Positions 25,549-37,731 of a stretch of DNA of 64,000 nt are shown here, piece by piece. The stretch spans positions 24,555 through 88,554 of the forward strand of contig CAVULE010000011.1 in assembly GCA_963742315.1 (NCBI GenBank), written 5' to 3'. The translations under genes were made by a program, and so were the position numbers. The stretch's first letter is position 1, and every line of letters begins with the position of its first letter. The notes under the pieces were generated by a model. That model made no database searches. It had not been told where the DNA came from and saw only the letters and a program-made list of their open reading frames with translations. This DNA comes from AV69 sp963742315. GTDB lineage: Bacteria; Verrucomicrobiota; Verrucomicrobiia; Chthoniobacterales; UBA10450.

Positions 25549-26218
25549 ATGTTACACAGCATTCAACAACGTTACGGAGAGAAACTGCGGGCCACCGACG
25601 GCGAGATTGGGCACGTCAGAGACTTCTACTTCGACGATAAAAATTGGACCGTGCGCTATCTCGTCGCTGACACCGGTCGGATGGCTCAGCGGTCGCCAGG
25701 TGCTGATTTCTCCGCATGCACTGGGTCATCTTTATCCGCAAGGAAAAGTGCTTCTCGTTAATCTCACCCGGGAGCAAATCGAAAAGAGCCCGTCCATCGA
25801 TGAGCACAAGCCCGTGTCGCGCCAGCACGAAGAGGAATATCACCGGTACTACGGCTATCCATACTACGCGGAATCGTGGCCGCTGTGGGGTCTGGCGAGT
25901 TATCCGGTAGTCGCCCCTCCGCCACCTCCGACTGCCGCAAAGACACATGGAGTCGATTCACATCTTCGCAGCACACGAGTTGTAAAAGGCTACAACGTCG
26001 AAGCAAGTGATGGAGCGATCGGCGAGGTGGCTGACTTCTTGATCAGCGGAAGAAGTTGGGTGCTTCGTGAAATCGTGGTCGAATCGGGACATTGGTACTC
26101 TGGGAAAGAAATCCACATACCCACTGAGAAGATTTCTCGGATCAGCTACAACGAATCCACTGTTTACGTGGACTCGACGAAAGCGGCGATAATGGAGGCG
26201 GCGCAGGTGGCCGCGTGA
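25549..26218 (+). CDS. Two-domain PRC-barrel protein, one frame break
   Basis: Stress-related soluble protein with two PRC-barrel domains. Seen: domain 1 from 25549 (RYGEKLRATDGEIGHVRDFYF and TVRYLVADTGR), a linker rich in Tyr and Pro (EEYHRYYGYPYYAESWPLWG, then a proline run), and domain 2 (VEASDGAIGEVADFLISGRSW, VVESGHWYSGKEIHIP). A surplus A near 25681 moves the frame from DTGR to WLSGRQVLIS; with it removed, one protein of about 223 residues results. Close to the ASRT remnant and followed by the cyclic glucan synthase, a stress-gene neighbourhood. Confidence 0.82.
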
Positions 26219-26332
26219 CATGGCGATCGCGTTGGCCTTAAGTATTACGGATCTCAGTTTTTCGCGCCATGATCGAAGAACCACGTTCAACCAATCCGAT
26301 CCACGATCGCCCTTGCGGACATGGGGATCTGA

Positions 26333-27878
26333 GTGAGTAATCAACCCACTAAGAACGGGTCCCTCTTTTCGAAAGACGTAGTCACTCGATTCTTCAACGA
26401 CTCGAACCGCGGCCTTCTCACAGAAGCCGGAACCGCTAATTCGCAGCGAACTCTTTGGCATCGAGCGTCTCGAGCAGCACGCCGAGAGCCTGGCGGCTGC
26501 ACAGCGCATCACCGCGAGTCCGGAAAGCGGCCGGCGACTTGATCGGCGCCTCAAAGACAATCGCCGCGCGCTACTCGATGCCTATCGAGGCGTCGAGAAA
26601 GCTGTTCGCGATGAACGCCACATCACACCGGCGGACGAATGGCTGCTCGACAATTTTTATGTCGCGCAGGAACAGATTCGTCAGGTCCGTGACGACCTGC
26701 CACGCGGTTTTTATCGCGGATTACCCAAGCTCGCGGAGGGACACCTCGAGGGCTATCCGAGGGTGCTCGGCGTCGCCTGGGCTTTCGTGGCCCACACCGA
26801 CAGCCGGATCGATCGCGAGGTGCTGCTTCGATTCCTGGCCGCTTACCAGCGTGTGCAACCGCTAACGATCGGCGAACTCTGGGCCGTCGCTATCGCGTTG
26901 CGCATCGTCCTTATCGAAAACTTACGCCGCGCGGCCGATCAGATCGCCGAGGCACGAGCAGCACGCATCGAGGCTGACATCCTGGCAGACCAGCTGCTCG
27001 GCGTCGGCGGGAAGCCGGTCATTTCGCCCGAGATCGCTTTGACGCCTTTCAACTCCAGGCGATTACCAGAGGCTTTTGTCGTGCGATTGATCGAGCGTTT
27101 GCGCGACCAGGATCCACGGGTCATGCCAGCTCTCACGTGGCTGGATGAACGTGTCGCGACTGCGGGCACGCGTTGTGACGACGTCGTTAGAGCGGAACAT
27201 CAGAGACAGGTTGGGACCAACGTAACTGTCCGAAACATCATCACGAGTATGCGTCTCGTATCCGCGCTGGATTGGGCGAAGATTTTCGAGAGCAGCAGCC
27301 TCGTGGATGCCGCTCTTCGCGCTGAGAGCGCCTTCGCAGAGATGGACTTCCCGACGCGCAATCGCTACCGGCATGCGATCGAAAGGCTGGCGCGAGGATC
27401 GGGGCGCTCGGAGCTCGATGTCGTGCAGCGTGCGATTGCAGCCGCGAAGCGATCGGGTCGTGATTTTACAACCACTCGCGCCACTACCGTAGAGCGCGAA
27501 CGAGAGCCCGGCTATTATCTCATCGCAAATGGGCGGCGAGAGTTTGAGAAAGAGCTCGGGTTTCGTGCTCCCGTCAGCAGTTGGTTGATTCGCGCCGGCA
27601 CAAAGGCCGGGATCATGGGTTACGTCGGAGGTATCGCCGTGATTCTCGCAATCATCATGGCGTTGCCATTGATTGCTCTTGCAGAGTTCGGTGTCGGCGG
27701 GTGGCTTCTTGTTCTCTTCGCCGTTCTCGGTCTCGCTCCTGCATCGGACCTGGCAGTCGCGATCATTAATCGCGCCGTTACCAATGATTTGAACCCGAAG
27801 ACGCTTCCGGCGCTGGAGCTTCGCGAGGGCGTGCCGGCGAGAATTACGGACGATCGTTGTCGTTCCCACGCTTATTGA
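26333..27878 (+). pseudogene. Cyclic beta-glucan synthase (NdvB/ChvB-like), N-terminal part, frame-broken
   Basis: First part of a cyclic beta-1,2-glucan synthase. Seen: a start region near 26400 with an unclear start codon, then PEPLIRSELFGIERLEQHAE (near 26420-26480), ERHITPADEWLLDNFYVAQE, RGLPKLAEGHLEGYPRVLGV and, in the long frame from 26763, helical repeats ending in two membrane helices (IMGYVGGIAVILAIIMALPL and GVGGWLLVLFAVLGLAPASD). Frame changes are needed near 26450, 26765 and 27845. No in-frame nonsense mutation was met, so errors rather than decay are possible. The protein makes cyclic glucans from UDP-glucose for osmoadaptation at the inner membrane. Confidence 0.75.
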
Positions 27879-30584
27879 CGACGCGAAGCGCGGTCGATGA
27901 GCAGATCGAGCGCATGGAAGTGCACTACCTCGCAAATCAGGACGGCGATCTCTATTTTGCGCTCCTGTCGGACTGGGTTGATTCCGCCACGGAAAGTGCG
28001 CCCAGTGATGACGAGCTTCTGAAGCGCAGCGGCCGATGGCATCGCTCAGTTGAATCGGCGCTACGGTCCGGCGCCGGGAGGTCCGCGGTTTTACCTCCTC
28101 CATCGACAGCGGATGTGGAACGAGGGACAGGGCAAATGGATCGGATGGGAACGCAAACGCGGTAAGTTGCATGAGTTGAATCGATGGCTTCGGGGCGCCA
28201 CCGATACCACTTTCATAGCCATCAACGGCGCTCTCCCTGTCGCGCCTCCCGAGGTTCGCTACGTCATCACGTTGGACGCAGACACCCGACTCCCTAGGGG
28301 AACGGCCAAACGTCTGGTCGGAAAGATGGCACATCCTCTCAACCGTCCGAGACTCGATCCGGCGAGTGGTCGAGTGGTGGAAGGATACGCGGTGTTGCAG
28401 CCGCGAGTCACACCCTCGCTGCCGAAGAATTCCGAGGGATCGTTGTTTCAGCGCGTGTTCACGATTCCGAGCGGACTGGATCCATACGCCTTCGCGGTTT
28501 CTGATGTTTACCAGGATCTGTTCGGAGAAGGCTCCTACAGCGGCAAGGGCATCTATGACGTGGACATGTTCGAGGCAGCGCTCGCACAAAGAATCCCGGA
28601 GAGCACTCTTCTCAGTCACGATCTGCTTGAAGGAATCTTCGCCCGGTCCGGCCTCGTCACCGACATCGAAGTGGTTGAAGAGTTTCCCTCGCGCTACTAT
28701 GTCGCCGCGGCTCGCCAGCATCGTTGGGCGCGCGGTGACTGGCAGTTGTTGCCGTGGATTTTTGGTCGAGGCCGGAAGTCAGATAGCGAGCACGATCGAA
28801 GCGCGATTCCGTTCGTCGGCCGCTGGAAGATGCTGGACAACTTGCGCCGGACATTATCGGCGCCGGCCATTTATCTGGCATTGCTGGCCGGATGGCTGCT
28901 GCCGCTGGGCGCGGCTGTGGTCTGGACGACATTTGTTGTCGCAACTTTTGCAATCCCCGCCTTTATCCCGGCTTTCGTCGGAATCATACCGCGACGATTC
29001 GGACTCTCGCAGCGAAGACATTGGTACATGGTCGGGGCCGATTTTGCTCTGGCCTCGTTACAGCTCGCGCTTCTTATCACCCTGGTCGCGTCGCAGGCCT
29101 GGTTAATGGCCGATGCGATTTTGCGCACGCTTTTCCGTCTCTTTATCAGGCGCCGGAAACTCCTGGAATGGGTCACGGCCGCACAGTCAAAAGTCAGAGC
29201 GCGCCTCGGTCTCTTCGAGATGTATCTATGGATGAGCGGCGGTGTCGGGCTGGCGGTCTTTGCTGGCGTCGTTGTCGGATGGGCGGCGCCAGCATCGTGG
29301 CCGATCGCAGCCGCATTCATAATTCTCTGGATCCTTTCACCGGCTATCGCGCTCTGGGCGAGTCTCCCGCTATTTCTCCCGAGCGCGAATCCAGTGACGG
29401 GCGCGGATGCACAAGCGCTGCGGCTGACCGCGCGCCGAACGTGGCGCTTTTTTGAAACGTTCGTCACCGCGGAGGAGCATGCACTTCCGCCGGACAACTT
29501 TCAGGAAGATCCGAAATCCATGATCGCCCATCGCACATCTCCGACAAACATGGGTCTCTACCTTTTGTCGGTCGTCGCGGCGCGGGATTTCGGTTGGATC
29601 GGAACGCACGACGCCGTGGACCGGCTGGAGGCGACGCTCGGGACGATGAAGAGTCTCGAGCGATACCGCGGGCATTTTTACAACTGGTATGACACGCGCG
29701 AGGTGCGTCCATTGGAGCCGCGATACATTTCTGCCGTCGATAGCGGGAATCTCGCCGGACACCTGATCGCGCTTCGATCAGCCTGTCGCGAGATGTTGAA
29801 TGGCCCGACAGCTCGCGTGGAATCGTTGCAGGGAATCGAGGACGCTCTACAGCTCACGCGCGAGTCGCTCGGTTCGCTTGCCGAGGATCGCCGGACTCAC
29901 ACTGTAACGCGAAAACACTTGGAGGACGCGCTTGAGGCTCTTTCCGGCGCCTTGGATACCCTGCGCAAAGGCAACGGAATTCCGAATTTTAGTGAGCTAA
30001 GCCTGCACGCTGACACCGTTGTTGATATTGCACGCACGCTCACTGCGGAACGCAAAGACTCCGGCTGCCCGGAAGTATTGGCTTGGGCAGTCGCATTGCA
30101 GGCGACAATTGCGAGTCATCGGCGCGATTTGGACGTAGCGACGGCACCATCGCTCAAGGCGCGCCTCGAAGAGCTGATCAAACTGGCGCAGACCCTGTTT
30201 GAAGCGATGGAGTTTGGTTTGCTATTCGATGCCAATCGCCAGCTCCTGTCGATTGGTTACCGCGTCGGTGAAGGATCACTCGACGAAAGTTATTACGACC
30301 TGCTCGCTTCAGAAGCGCGGCTCGCCAGCTTCGTCGCGATCGCCAAAGGCGATGTGCCGACTCGGCATTGGTTTCATCTGGGGCGGACGGTCACGTCGGT
30401 TCACGGCGGTGTGGCGCTGGTTTCGTGGTCTGGATCGATGTTCGAATACTTAATGCCAAATCTGGTGATGCGGCCTGCGCCCGGCTCCCTTCTCGATGTG
30501 ACCAATCGCAACATTGTGCGGCGACAGGAAGAATACGGCGCTCGAACGAGGTCTTCCGTGGGGCGTATCGGAATCCGCTTATAA
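27857..30584 (+). pseudogene. Cyclic beta-glucan synthase, glycosyltransferase (GT84) part
   Basis: Continues the previous piece after frame changes near 27885 and 28050. Seen: AVDEQIERMEVHYLANQDGD, then in the 844-codon frame from 28050 the catalytic transferase motifs (TLDADTRLPRG, a DxD-type motif; SHDLLEG; RQHRWARGDWQLLPW, the QxxRW-like motif), followed by several membrane helices (28860-29370) and the start of the so-called glucoamylase domain (SPTNMGLYLLSVVAARDFGW, FYNWYDT, SVDSGNLAGHL). This is the membrane-bound sugar-transfer core. The frame is lost near 30535. Confidence 0.85.
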
Positions 30585-32525
30585 CGCCCGGGATTTGGAG
30601 TTCACCTACCAGTATTCAAGCTTTGGCGTTCCCGGTCTCGGGCTCAAGCGTTCCCTCGCCGATAATGTCGTCGTCGCTCCTTACGCCACCGCTTTGGCGG
30701 CAATGATTACGCCCGAGGCGGCGGTACGAAATTTCGCAGCCCTCGACGACCGCGGGCGCTCACGGCCGGTATGGCTGGTATGAAGCTCTTGACTACACGC
30801 CGGCGCGGCTCCCCGAGGACGAGAAGGTGGCGATCGTCCGCTGCTATATGGCGCATCATCAAGCCATGACGATCCTCGCTCTCGCCAATGCACTTCATGA
30901 CGGAGCGATGCGCGTCCGCTTTCACGCGGAGCCGATTGTCCGGGCGACCGAGCTATTATTACAGGAGCGCACGCCGCGCGACATAGACGCCATCCGTCTC
31001 CGAGAAGAAGAAGTGAAGGCCGCAGCCTACGTGCGCGAACTCATTCCGCCTTCGTTGCGACGTTTCCAGTCGCCACATCAGGCCACTGTCCAGACGCAGC
31101 TTCTCTCCAACGGCCGCTACGCAGTGATGATGACCGCGGCGGGTTCGGGATACAGCCACTGGGGCGATCTCGCGGTCACACGCTGGCACGAGGATCCGAC
31201 CCGTGATTGCTGGGGCAGCTATGTGTTCCTTCGCGATGTCGACACCGGCGCGGTGTGGTCGGCAGGCTATCAACCAACCGCAGTCGAACCCGATAATTAC
31301 GACGCATCGTTCTTCGAGGATCGGGTCGAGATCTCCAGACGTGATGGATCAATCACGACCAGGCTGGAAGTGGCGGTCTCGCCCGAGGACGACGTTGAGG
31401 TGCGTCGTGTCACGATTTCCAATGTGGGAAACCGGGCCCGGGAAATCGAGTTGACGTCCTATGCGGAAATCGTGCTGGCCCCACAGGCAAGCGACACCGC
31501 GCATCCAGCCTTCTCCAATTTGTTCGTGCAAACAGAGTTTGTGCAGGACATCGGCGCTGTTCTTGCCACACGCCGCCGTGGGTCGCCCGACGAACCCGAA
31601 GTCTGGGCGGCACATTTTACCGTCGTCGAAGGGGACGCCTTCGGCGGCCTTCAGTTCGAAACCGATCGAGCGCGTTTTCTCGGTCGAGGCCGTTTTATTC
31701 GCACACCGGTCTCGGTCATCGATGGCCAGCCTCTTTCCAACACGGCCGGCGCTGTGCTTGATCCGATCTTTAGCCTTCGCCGTCGCGTGCGGCTGGCGCC
31801 GGGAGCGACTGCACACATCACGTTTTGGACTCTCGTGGCGTCATCCCGCAGCGACGTGCTCAATCTAGTCGACAAACATGGCAACCCGGCGGCGTTCGAA
31901 CGCCTGCTCACGCTGGCTTGGACGCAAGCGCAGGTCCAATTGTTCCATCTCGGTATCAGCCCCGACGAAGCGACCATGTTCCAACGCCTCGCCAGCGGCG
32001 TGCTCTATTCAAATCCCGGCGCTTCGCCCGCCTTCCGATGTGCTCACACGGAGCGAAGCCGCACAGTCTGCGCTTTGGAGCTACGGGATTTCCGGCGATC
32101 TACCGATCGTCGTATGCCGCATCGACAACATGGAGGATCTTCAGATCGTCCGCCAATTACTTCAGGCGCATGAGTATTGGCGGATGAAGCAGCTGGCGGT
32201 GGACCTGGTGATTCTGAATGAAAACCCGGCCTCCTACGCTCAGGATCTGCGGACGACTCTGGAGGCGATGGTTCGCGCGACTGAGTCTCGCCGGCTCGCG
32301 GGAGCAGCCAGCGCGCGGGGAGCAGTCTTCATTCTGCGAGCGGAGCTTGTATCAGATGAGGCTCGGAGTCTTCTCCAAAGCGCGGCACGCGCGGTTCTTT
32401 TTAGCCGTCGCGGCAGCCTTTTCGAACAATTAAGACGTTTGGACGAGTCGGAGCTCGCCGCCGCGAAGTCGCAAAGGCGCGTGGCGCCGCAAAGGAGTGC
32501 CGCAGCCGGTTCCGGCGCGGACTGA
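30514..32525 (+). pseudogene. Cyclic beta-glucan synthase, glucoamylase-end and first GH94-type part
   Basis: Pieces in three frames (30514-30783, 30827-32173, 31878-32525) follow each other without loss of homology. Seen: EFTYQYSSFGVPGLGLKR and the MAHHQAMTILALANALH histidine motif of the glucoamylase domain, then the carbohydrate-binding beta-sandwich segments of glycoside phosphorylases (GYSHWGDLAVTRW, YVFLRDVDTGAVWSAGYQPT, VRRVTISNVGNRAREIELTS) and a helical linker. Frame changes near 30770 and 32035. The domain order matches NdvB. Confidence 0.8.
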
Positions 32526-34934
32526 ACTCGAATTCTTCAACGGTCTCGGCGGGTTTTCGAACGACGGGCGCGAGTATTCGACCATCCTGGGCGAAGGTCA
32601 ATGGACGCCCGCTCCGTGGATTAACGTCATTGCGAATTCTTCCTTCGGCTTCCAGACATCGGTCGAAGGCAGCGGCTTCACCTGGTCGATCAACAGCCAA
32701 CAGAATCAGCTAACTCCGTGGTCAAACGATCCCGTAACGGATCGACCCGGAGAGGTGATTTACGTTCGCGACGAGGACGACGGCACGCTCTGGACGCCAA
32801 CGGCTCTTCCGATTCGCGAAGAAGCTGAACGGTATGTCGTCAGGCACGGTCAGGGATACAGCCGGTTCGAGCATGTATCGAATGGTATTGCACTCGAGCT
32901 TTTACAATACGTTGCCCCAGACGATCCGATCAAAATCTCCCGATTAAAGATTCGAAATCAGTCGGGCCGAAAGCGCCGTCTCTCCATCACCGGATATGTG
33001 GAGTGGGTGTTGGGAGCTTCCCGCGACGCTTCCGCCCCGTTCCTCGTGACGGAGATTGATCCTGAAACCCGCGTGATGTTCGCGCGGAATCACTGGAGCA
33101 TCGGGTTCGGGAAGCGCGTCGCCTTTGCAGATCTTGGCGGCCGACAGCTCTCTTGGACCGGCGACCGAAAGGAATTCCTCGGTCGAAATGGAATGCTCGA
33201 TCGTCCCGCTGCGCTTGCCGGCGGCACACGCCTAACGAATCAGGTGGGTGGCGGACTGGACGCATGCGGTGCTCTCCAAACCAGGATTGAGCTCGAATCC
33301 GGCGGTACGGAGGAGATCGTGTTGTTTCTCGGGCAGACTGAGACAAAGGCGGAGGCGCTTTCTTTGATCAAGCGTTACCGCACAGCGGATCTCGATGCCG
33401 TCTTCAATGCGGCCACCGGTATTTGGAATGAAGTCCTCGGCAGTGTTCAGATCAAAACGCCCGATCGCGCGATGGACGTGTTGATGAATCGCTGGCTGCT
33501 CTATCAGACACTCGCCTGCCGGGTATGGGCGCGCGCGGCCTTTTATCAGGCCAGCGGTGCTTACGGTTTTCGCGATCAACTTCAGGACGTCATGGCATTG
33601 ACTGTATCAAAGCCGCAGATCACGCGAGAGCATCTGCTGCGCGCGGCGGCGCGCCAGTTTGTGGAAGGCGATGTGCAGCATTGGTGGCTCCCGCCATCTA
33701 GGCCAGGGTGTTCGCACGCGAATTTCCGACGACCGGCTCTGGCTCCCATACGCCACCGCGCACTACATCGAAGTCACCGGCGACTTCGGCGTGCTGGATG
33801 AAGTGGTGCCATTTCTTGATGGCGCGCCGCTGCGAAGCGACGAGCACGAATCGTTTTTTCAGCCAACAATTTCAAAGGATGAGGCGCCGCTCTACGAACA
33901 TTGCGCGCGTGCACTTGAAACGAGTCTCACTGTCGGAGTGCATGGTTTGCCTCTCATCGGGACGGGAGACTGGAACGACGGGTTGAATCGAGTGGGAGTT
34001 GGCGGAAAAGGGGAGAGTATATGGCTCGGTTGGTTTCTTCATGCCGCGCTGTCGGCATTCGCTCCGCTGGCGGATCGTCGCGGCGAGCAGACCCGCGCAA
34101 CGCAACTGGCGGCAGCAGGCAGCAAAGATCGCGGAATCGCTGGAGAAAAATGGGTGGGACGGCGGATGGTACCGCCGGGCTTATTTCGACGATGGGACGC
34201 CGCTGGGTGGGCACTCCGACGCCGAGTGTCGAATTGATTCCATCGCGCAGTCATGGGGCGTGATCTCCGGCGCCGCGCAGAAGGATCGCGCCGCGACCGC
34301 GATGGCGGCAGTGAACGAACAACTCGTCCGCCGCGAGGACGAACTGGTCCTCCTTTTTACTCCACCATTCGATCAGACACCGCTCGATCCCGGATATATT
34401 AAGAGGTACCCGCCGGGCATCCGGGAAAATGGAGGCCAGTACACTCATGGTGCCGTTTGGGCGGTGATCGCATTTGCGATGTTGGGAGACGGAGACAAGG
34501 CCGGCGAACTGTTCTCCATTTTGAATCCGATTAATCATGCGCGAACGCGTGCCGACATTTTTCGCTACAAGGTCGAACCTTACGTCGCCTGCGCCGATGT
34601 TTACGCGGAGCCGTCTCATGTTGGACGCGGCGGCTGGACCTGGTATACCGGCTCCGCCGGATGGATGTATCGCGCCGGACTTGAATGGATCCTCGGCTTT
34701 CGTTTGAGGGGCGCGACCCTCGTCATCGACCCCTGCATACCGAAGTCCTGGCCCGGCTTCGAAATCGCATTTCGATATCACTCGGCTCGATACGACATCT
34801 CAGTCGAGAATCCACGCGGAGTTAATCGCGGCGTCTCGAGCATTCATCTGGATGGCGAGGCCGTGCACCCAGGCGACGCGATTCCCTTATCGGATGACGG
34901 AGCGAATCACAAAGTCGAGGTCGTCCTGGGATGA
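32497..34934 (+). pseudogene. Cyclic beta-glucan synthase, C-terminal GH94 phosphorylase part
   Basis: Last part of NdvB-like protein in three frames (32497-33801, 33659-34237, 33999-34934). Seen: ELEFFNGLGGFSNDGREY at the domain start, SGAYGFRDQLQDVMAL, GDVQHWWLPP, SDDRLWLPYATAHYIEVTGD, HGLPLIGTGDWNDGLNRVG with the catalytic Asp, GGHSDAECRIDSIAQSW, and HVGRGGWTWYTGSAGWMYRA, all standard for GH94 family members that set glucan size. Frame changes near 33700 and 34115. The stop overlaps the pgm start by four bases. Confidence 0.85.
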
Positions 34935-36607
34935 TGAAAATCAGCCCGCTTGCAGGAAAACCGGCTGAGTCAGGGCGGCTGGTTAACGTTCCGCGGCTTG
35001 TCACCGCATACTACACAGGAGTTCCCGACTACTCGGTGCCCGAGCAACGAGTGGCGTTTGGAACCTCCGGCCATCGCGGCTCGGCATTCGAAAACACTTT
35101 TAACGAGTGGCATATCCTCGCCATCACTCAGGCCATTTGTCTGTATCGAAAGCAGCACAAAATTTCCGGCCCGCTCTTCCTCGGCATGGACACACATGCG
35201 CTTTCGGTGCCGGCAATGGCCAGCGCACTCGAAGTGTTAGCCGCCAATGCCGTCGATGTGATGATCTCGGAACGGGACGAATACACTCCGACACCTGTCG
35301 TCTCTCACGCCATCCTGACTTATAACCGTGGCCGGAAGGTCGGGCTCGCCGACGGGATCATCATCACGCCTTCGCATAACCCGCCGCACGATGGCGGCTT
35401 CAAATACAACCCACCCAATGGCGGGCCGGCGGATACAACTGTCACCGGTTGGATCCAGACGAAGGCAAATGAGTTTCTCGAAGCTCGTTTAGAAAGCGTG
35501 AAACGCATTCCGTTCGAAAGAGCTCTTCACGCGCCGACAACACATCGTCATGACTACCTCAATGCCTATGTCGATGATCTCGGCAACGTGATCGACATGG
35601 ATGTCATTCGCGGTGCAAACATCCACCTGGGAGTCGATCCTCTCGGTGGCGCCGGAGTTCACTACTGGAAGCCGATCGCTGAGCGTTATGGATTGAATCT
35701 CACTGTGGTGAACGAGGCGGTCGATCCGACCTTTCGGTTCATGACCGTTGATTGGGATGGCCAGATTCGCATGGACCCATCGTCGCCTTACGCGATGCAG
35801 CGATTGATTGAGATGAAGGATCGCTTCGACCTCGCTTTCGCTTGTGACACGGATCATGACCGGCACGGCATTGTCACCAAGAGCGCTGGGCTGCTGCCGC
35901 CGAATCACTATCTCTCGGTCGCCGTCTCTTACCTCTTTCAAAACCGGCCGGAGTGGCGCAAGGACGCGGCCGTCGGCAAAACCGTGGTGAGCACGCAGAT
36001 GATTGATCGCATCACCGCCAAGCTCGGCCGGAAGCTTTATGAGGTGCCGGTTGGCTTCAAATGGTTCGTCGACGGCTTACTCGACGGCTCTCTTGGCTTC
36101 GGTGGAGAGGAAAGCGCCGGCGCCTCTTTCGTCCGGCGCAATGGCAGCGCTTGGACGACGGACAAAGATGGATTCATCCCTTGTTTGCTAGCGGCCGAGA
36201 TCACGGCGCGGATAGGCCGCGATCCGGGAGAAATTTACCGCGAGCTTACGGGCGATTTTGGCGAGCCCGTCTACAACCGTGCGGAGGCGCCAGCCACTCT
36301 GGAACAAAAGGAAATGCTGGCCAACCTTTCCGCCCGCGAAGTCCAATCGACAGATCTTGCCGGCGAAACAATCCAGAGCATCCAAACCCACGCGCCCGGC
36401 AACGGCGCTCCGATCGGAGGATTGAAGGTGGTAACACAGGACGGGTGGTTCGCTGCGCGTCCGTCCGGGACTGAGAATATCTACAAAATTTATGCCGAGA
36501 GCTTCCGCGGAGAAGATCATCTGTGCCGCATCATGAAAGAAGCACAGAATATCGTGAACGACGCTCTTACGGCAGTGCCTACGAAGACTCTTGGTGTAGC
36601 GGGATGA
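34931..36607 (+). CDS. pgm: Phosphoglucomutase (alpha-D-glucose phosphate-specific)
   Basis: Interconverts glucose 6-phosphate and glucose 1-phosphate. Intact, 558 residues. Seen: FGTSGHRGSAFENTFNE near residue 42, the phosphoserine loop TPSHNPP near 147, the metal loop ACDTDHDRHG near 306, GGEESAGASF sugar-binding loop near 395, and RPSGTENIYKIYAES phosphate-binding loop near 515. Its ATG overlaps the TGA of the cyclic glucan synthase (ATGA), so the two are translationally coupled. That fits: glucose 1-phosphate is the precursor of the UDP-glucose used by the synthase. Confidence 0.94.
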   Translation: MMKISPLAGKPAESGRLVNVPRLVTAYYTGVPDYSVPEQRVAFGTSGHRGSAFENTFNEWHILAITQAICLYRKQHKISGPLFLGMDTHALSVPAMASALEVLAANAVDVMISERDEYTPTPVVSHAILTYNRGRKVGLADGIIITPSHNPPHDGGFKYNPPNGGPADTTVTGWIQTKANEFLEARLESVKRIPFERALHAPTTHRHDYLNAYVDDLGNVIDMDVIRGANIHLGVDPLGGAGVHYWKPIAERYGLNLTVVNEAVDPTFRFMTVDWDGQIRMDPSSPYAMQRLIEMKDRFDLAFACDTDHDRHGIVTKSAGLLPPNHYLSVAVSYLFQNRPEWRKDAAVGKTVVSTQMIDRITAKLGRKLYEVPVGFKWFVDGLLDGSLGFGGEESAGASFVRRNGSAWTTDKDGFIPCLLAAEITARIGRDPGEIYRELTGDFGEPVYNRAEAPATLEQKEMLANLSAREVQSTDLAGETIQSIQTHAPGNGAPIGGLKVVTQDGWFAARPSGTENIYKIYAESFRGEDHLCRIMKEAQNIVNDALTAVPTKTLGVAG

Positions 36608-36614
36608 AGGCGGT

Positions 36615-36971
36615 CTACGCCGTTCGTTCCAGAAACTGCTTTAGGACAAGCGCCTCGTTGTGCTCTTGATCGCGCGCGCCGTAGATCAGAGTAACTGTTC
36701 CTTCTTTCGCTTTGCTCTTTAACACCTTGAGCTGATCGGCGTGATGTTTGAGCTCGGTTTGATAACGCTCGCGAAAGCTTCGCCACTTCTTCGGATCGTG
36801 CCCAAACCATTTCCGAAGCTCCGTGCTTGGAGCAATCTCTTTCAACCAGAGATCGACCTTCGCCTTTTCCTTGGTCAAACCGCGCGGCCAGAGCCTGTCC
36901 ACCAGAATGCGGGTGCCATCATCCTTATGCGGCGCTTCATACACCCTCTTGAGTTTTAGTTCGTGTTTCAA
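36615..36971 (-). CDS. DUF488 protein, YeaO-like
   Basis: Small soluble protein of 118 residues matching YeaO-type DUF488. Seen: KRVYEAPHKDDGTRILVDRLWPRGLTKE at the start, LWLKEIAPSTELRKWFGHDP near residue 45, and TLIYGARDQEHNEALVLKQFL at the end, the family's full signature. Function unknown. Convergent with pgm (8 bases between stops) and 12 bases upstream of the flavoprotein reductase on the same strand. Confidence 0.9.
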   Translation of the reverse strand: MKHELKLKRVYEAPHKDDGTRILVDRLWPRGLTKEKAKVDLWLKEIAPSTELRKWFGHDPKKWRSFRERYQTELKHHADQLKVLKSKAKEGTVTLIYGARDQEHNEALVLKQFLERTA

Positions 36972-36983
36972 TCTTAGCTGGCC

Positions 36984-37706
36984 TCAGTAACCTGTGAACT
37001 CCTCGGTGCGAATATTGTCATCGTTCACTCCTGATTCGTTCAATGTCTTCCGCATTGCGGCTACCATCCCCTGTGGGCCGGCGATGTAGTAGATAGGAAG
37101 CGTTAAATCATCAATGTATTTGGAAAGCATCGCTTTGGTCATGTGTCCCGTTTCCTCGTGCCACTCCCGATGTGATTTTTCCATCGCTGTCATCGTGCCG
37201 ACAAAGGTGTAATGCGGGTTTTTCTCGTGTGGCTTGTTCAAGTCGTTCAGGAAGGCCGCATCCTCCGGCCTTTTGTTGGAATCGACGACGAAGATCCGAT
37301 GCGCGACCTGGTCGTGAATAGCTTGCAGCACAATGCTTCGTACCGGTGTCACGCCGATGCCGCCGGTCACGAAAACGGCGGGGATGGCCGCATTGTTATG
37401 GAGCGTGAAGGAGCCATAAGGAGCATCCAGCGTGAGTTCCGTGCCGAGAGGCATCGTTTTTAATACTCGTTTGAACGCCGTGTCGCGCATCCGTGTGGCT
37501 GACATCAGATCGTCCTCATAAGGAGCGCTCGCCAAAGAGAACCCTCGTGTGTTGCCTTCCGCGTCAGTTTCAGGCGGATTGATCAGAGTGTAATCGGCGA
37601 ATTGGCCCGCCTTGTAGACAAACCCCTCCGGTTTTTCGAAATGGAACGCCATTGTTCCAGCCGCGATCTCCTCTCTGGCCTTCAGTTTAACTTTGTATAT
37701 CGGCAT
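36984..37706 (-). CDS. Ferredoxin-NADP reductase-type flavoprotein
   Basis: Stand-alone FNR-fold oxidoreductase, 240 residues. Seen: N-terminal FAD barrel with KAGQFADYTLINPP and the flavin-binding RGFSLASAPYE near residue 75, GTELTLDAPYGSF, then the NAD(P) domain with FVTGGIGVTPVRSIV near residue 112, YYIAGPQGMVAAMRKTL near 207 and the C-terminal EEFTGY. It has no iron-sulfur domain and so must pair with a separate carrier. Same strand as DUF2945 and YeaO-like genes; looks like a stress redox operon. Confidence 0.88.
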   Translation of the reverse strand: MPIYKVKLKAREEIAAGTMAFHFEKPEGFVYKAGQFADYTLINPPETDAEGNTRGFSLASAPYEDDLMSATRMRDTAFKRVLKTMPLGTELTLDAPYGSFTLHNNAAIPAVFVTGGIGVTPVRSIVLQAIHDQVAHRIFVVDSNKRPEDAAFLNDLNKPHEKNPHYTFVGTMTAMEKSHREWHEETGHMTKAMLSKYIDDLTLPIYYIAGPQGMVAAMRKTLNESGVNDDNIRTEEFTGY

Positions 37707-37731
37707 AGCATAGATCTCCTGATAATAGTTT

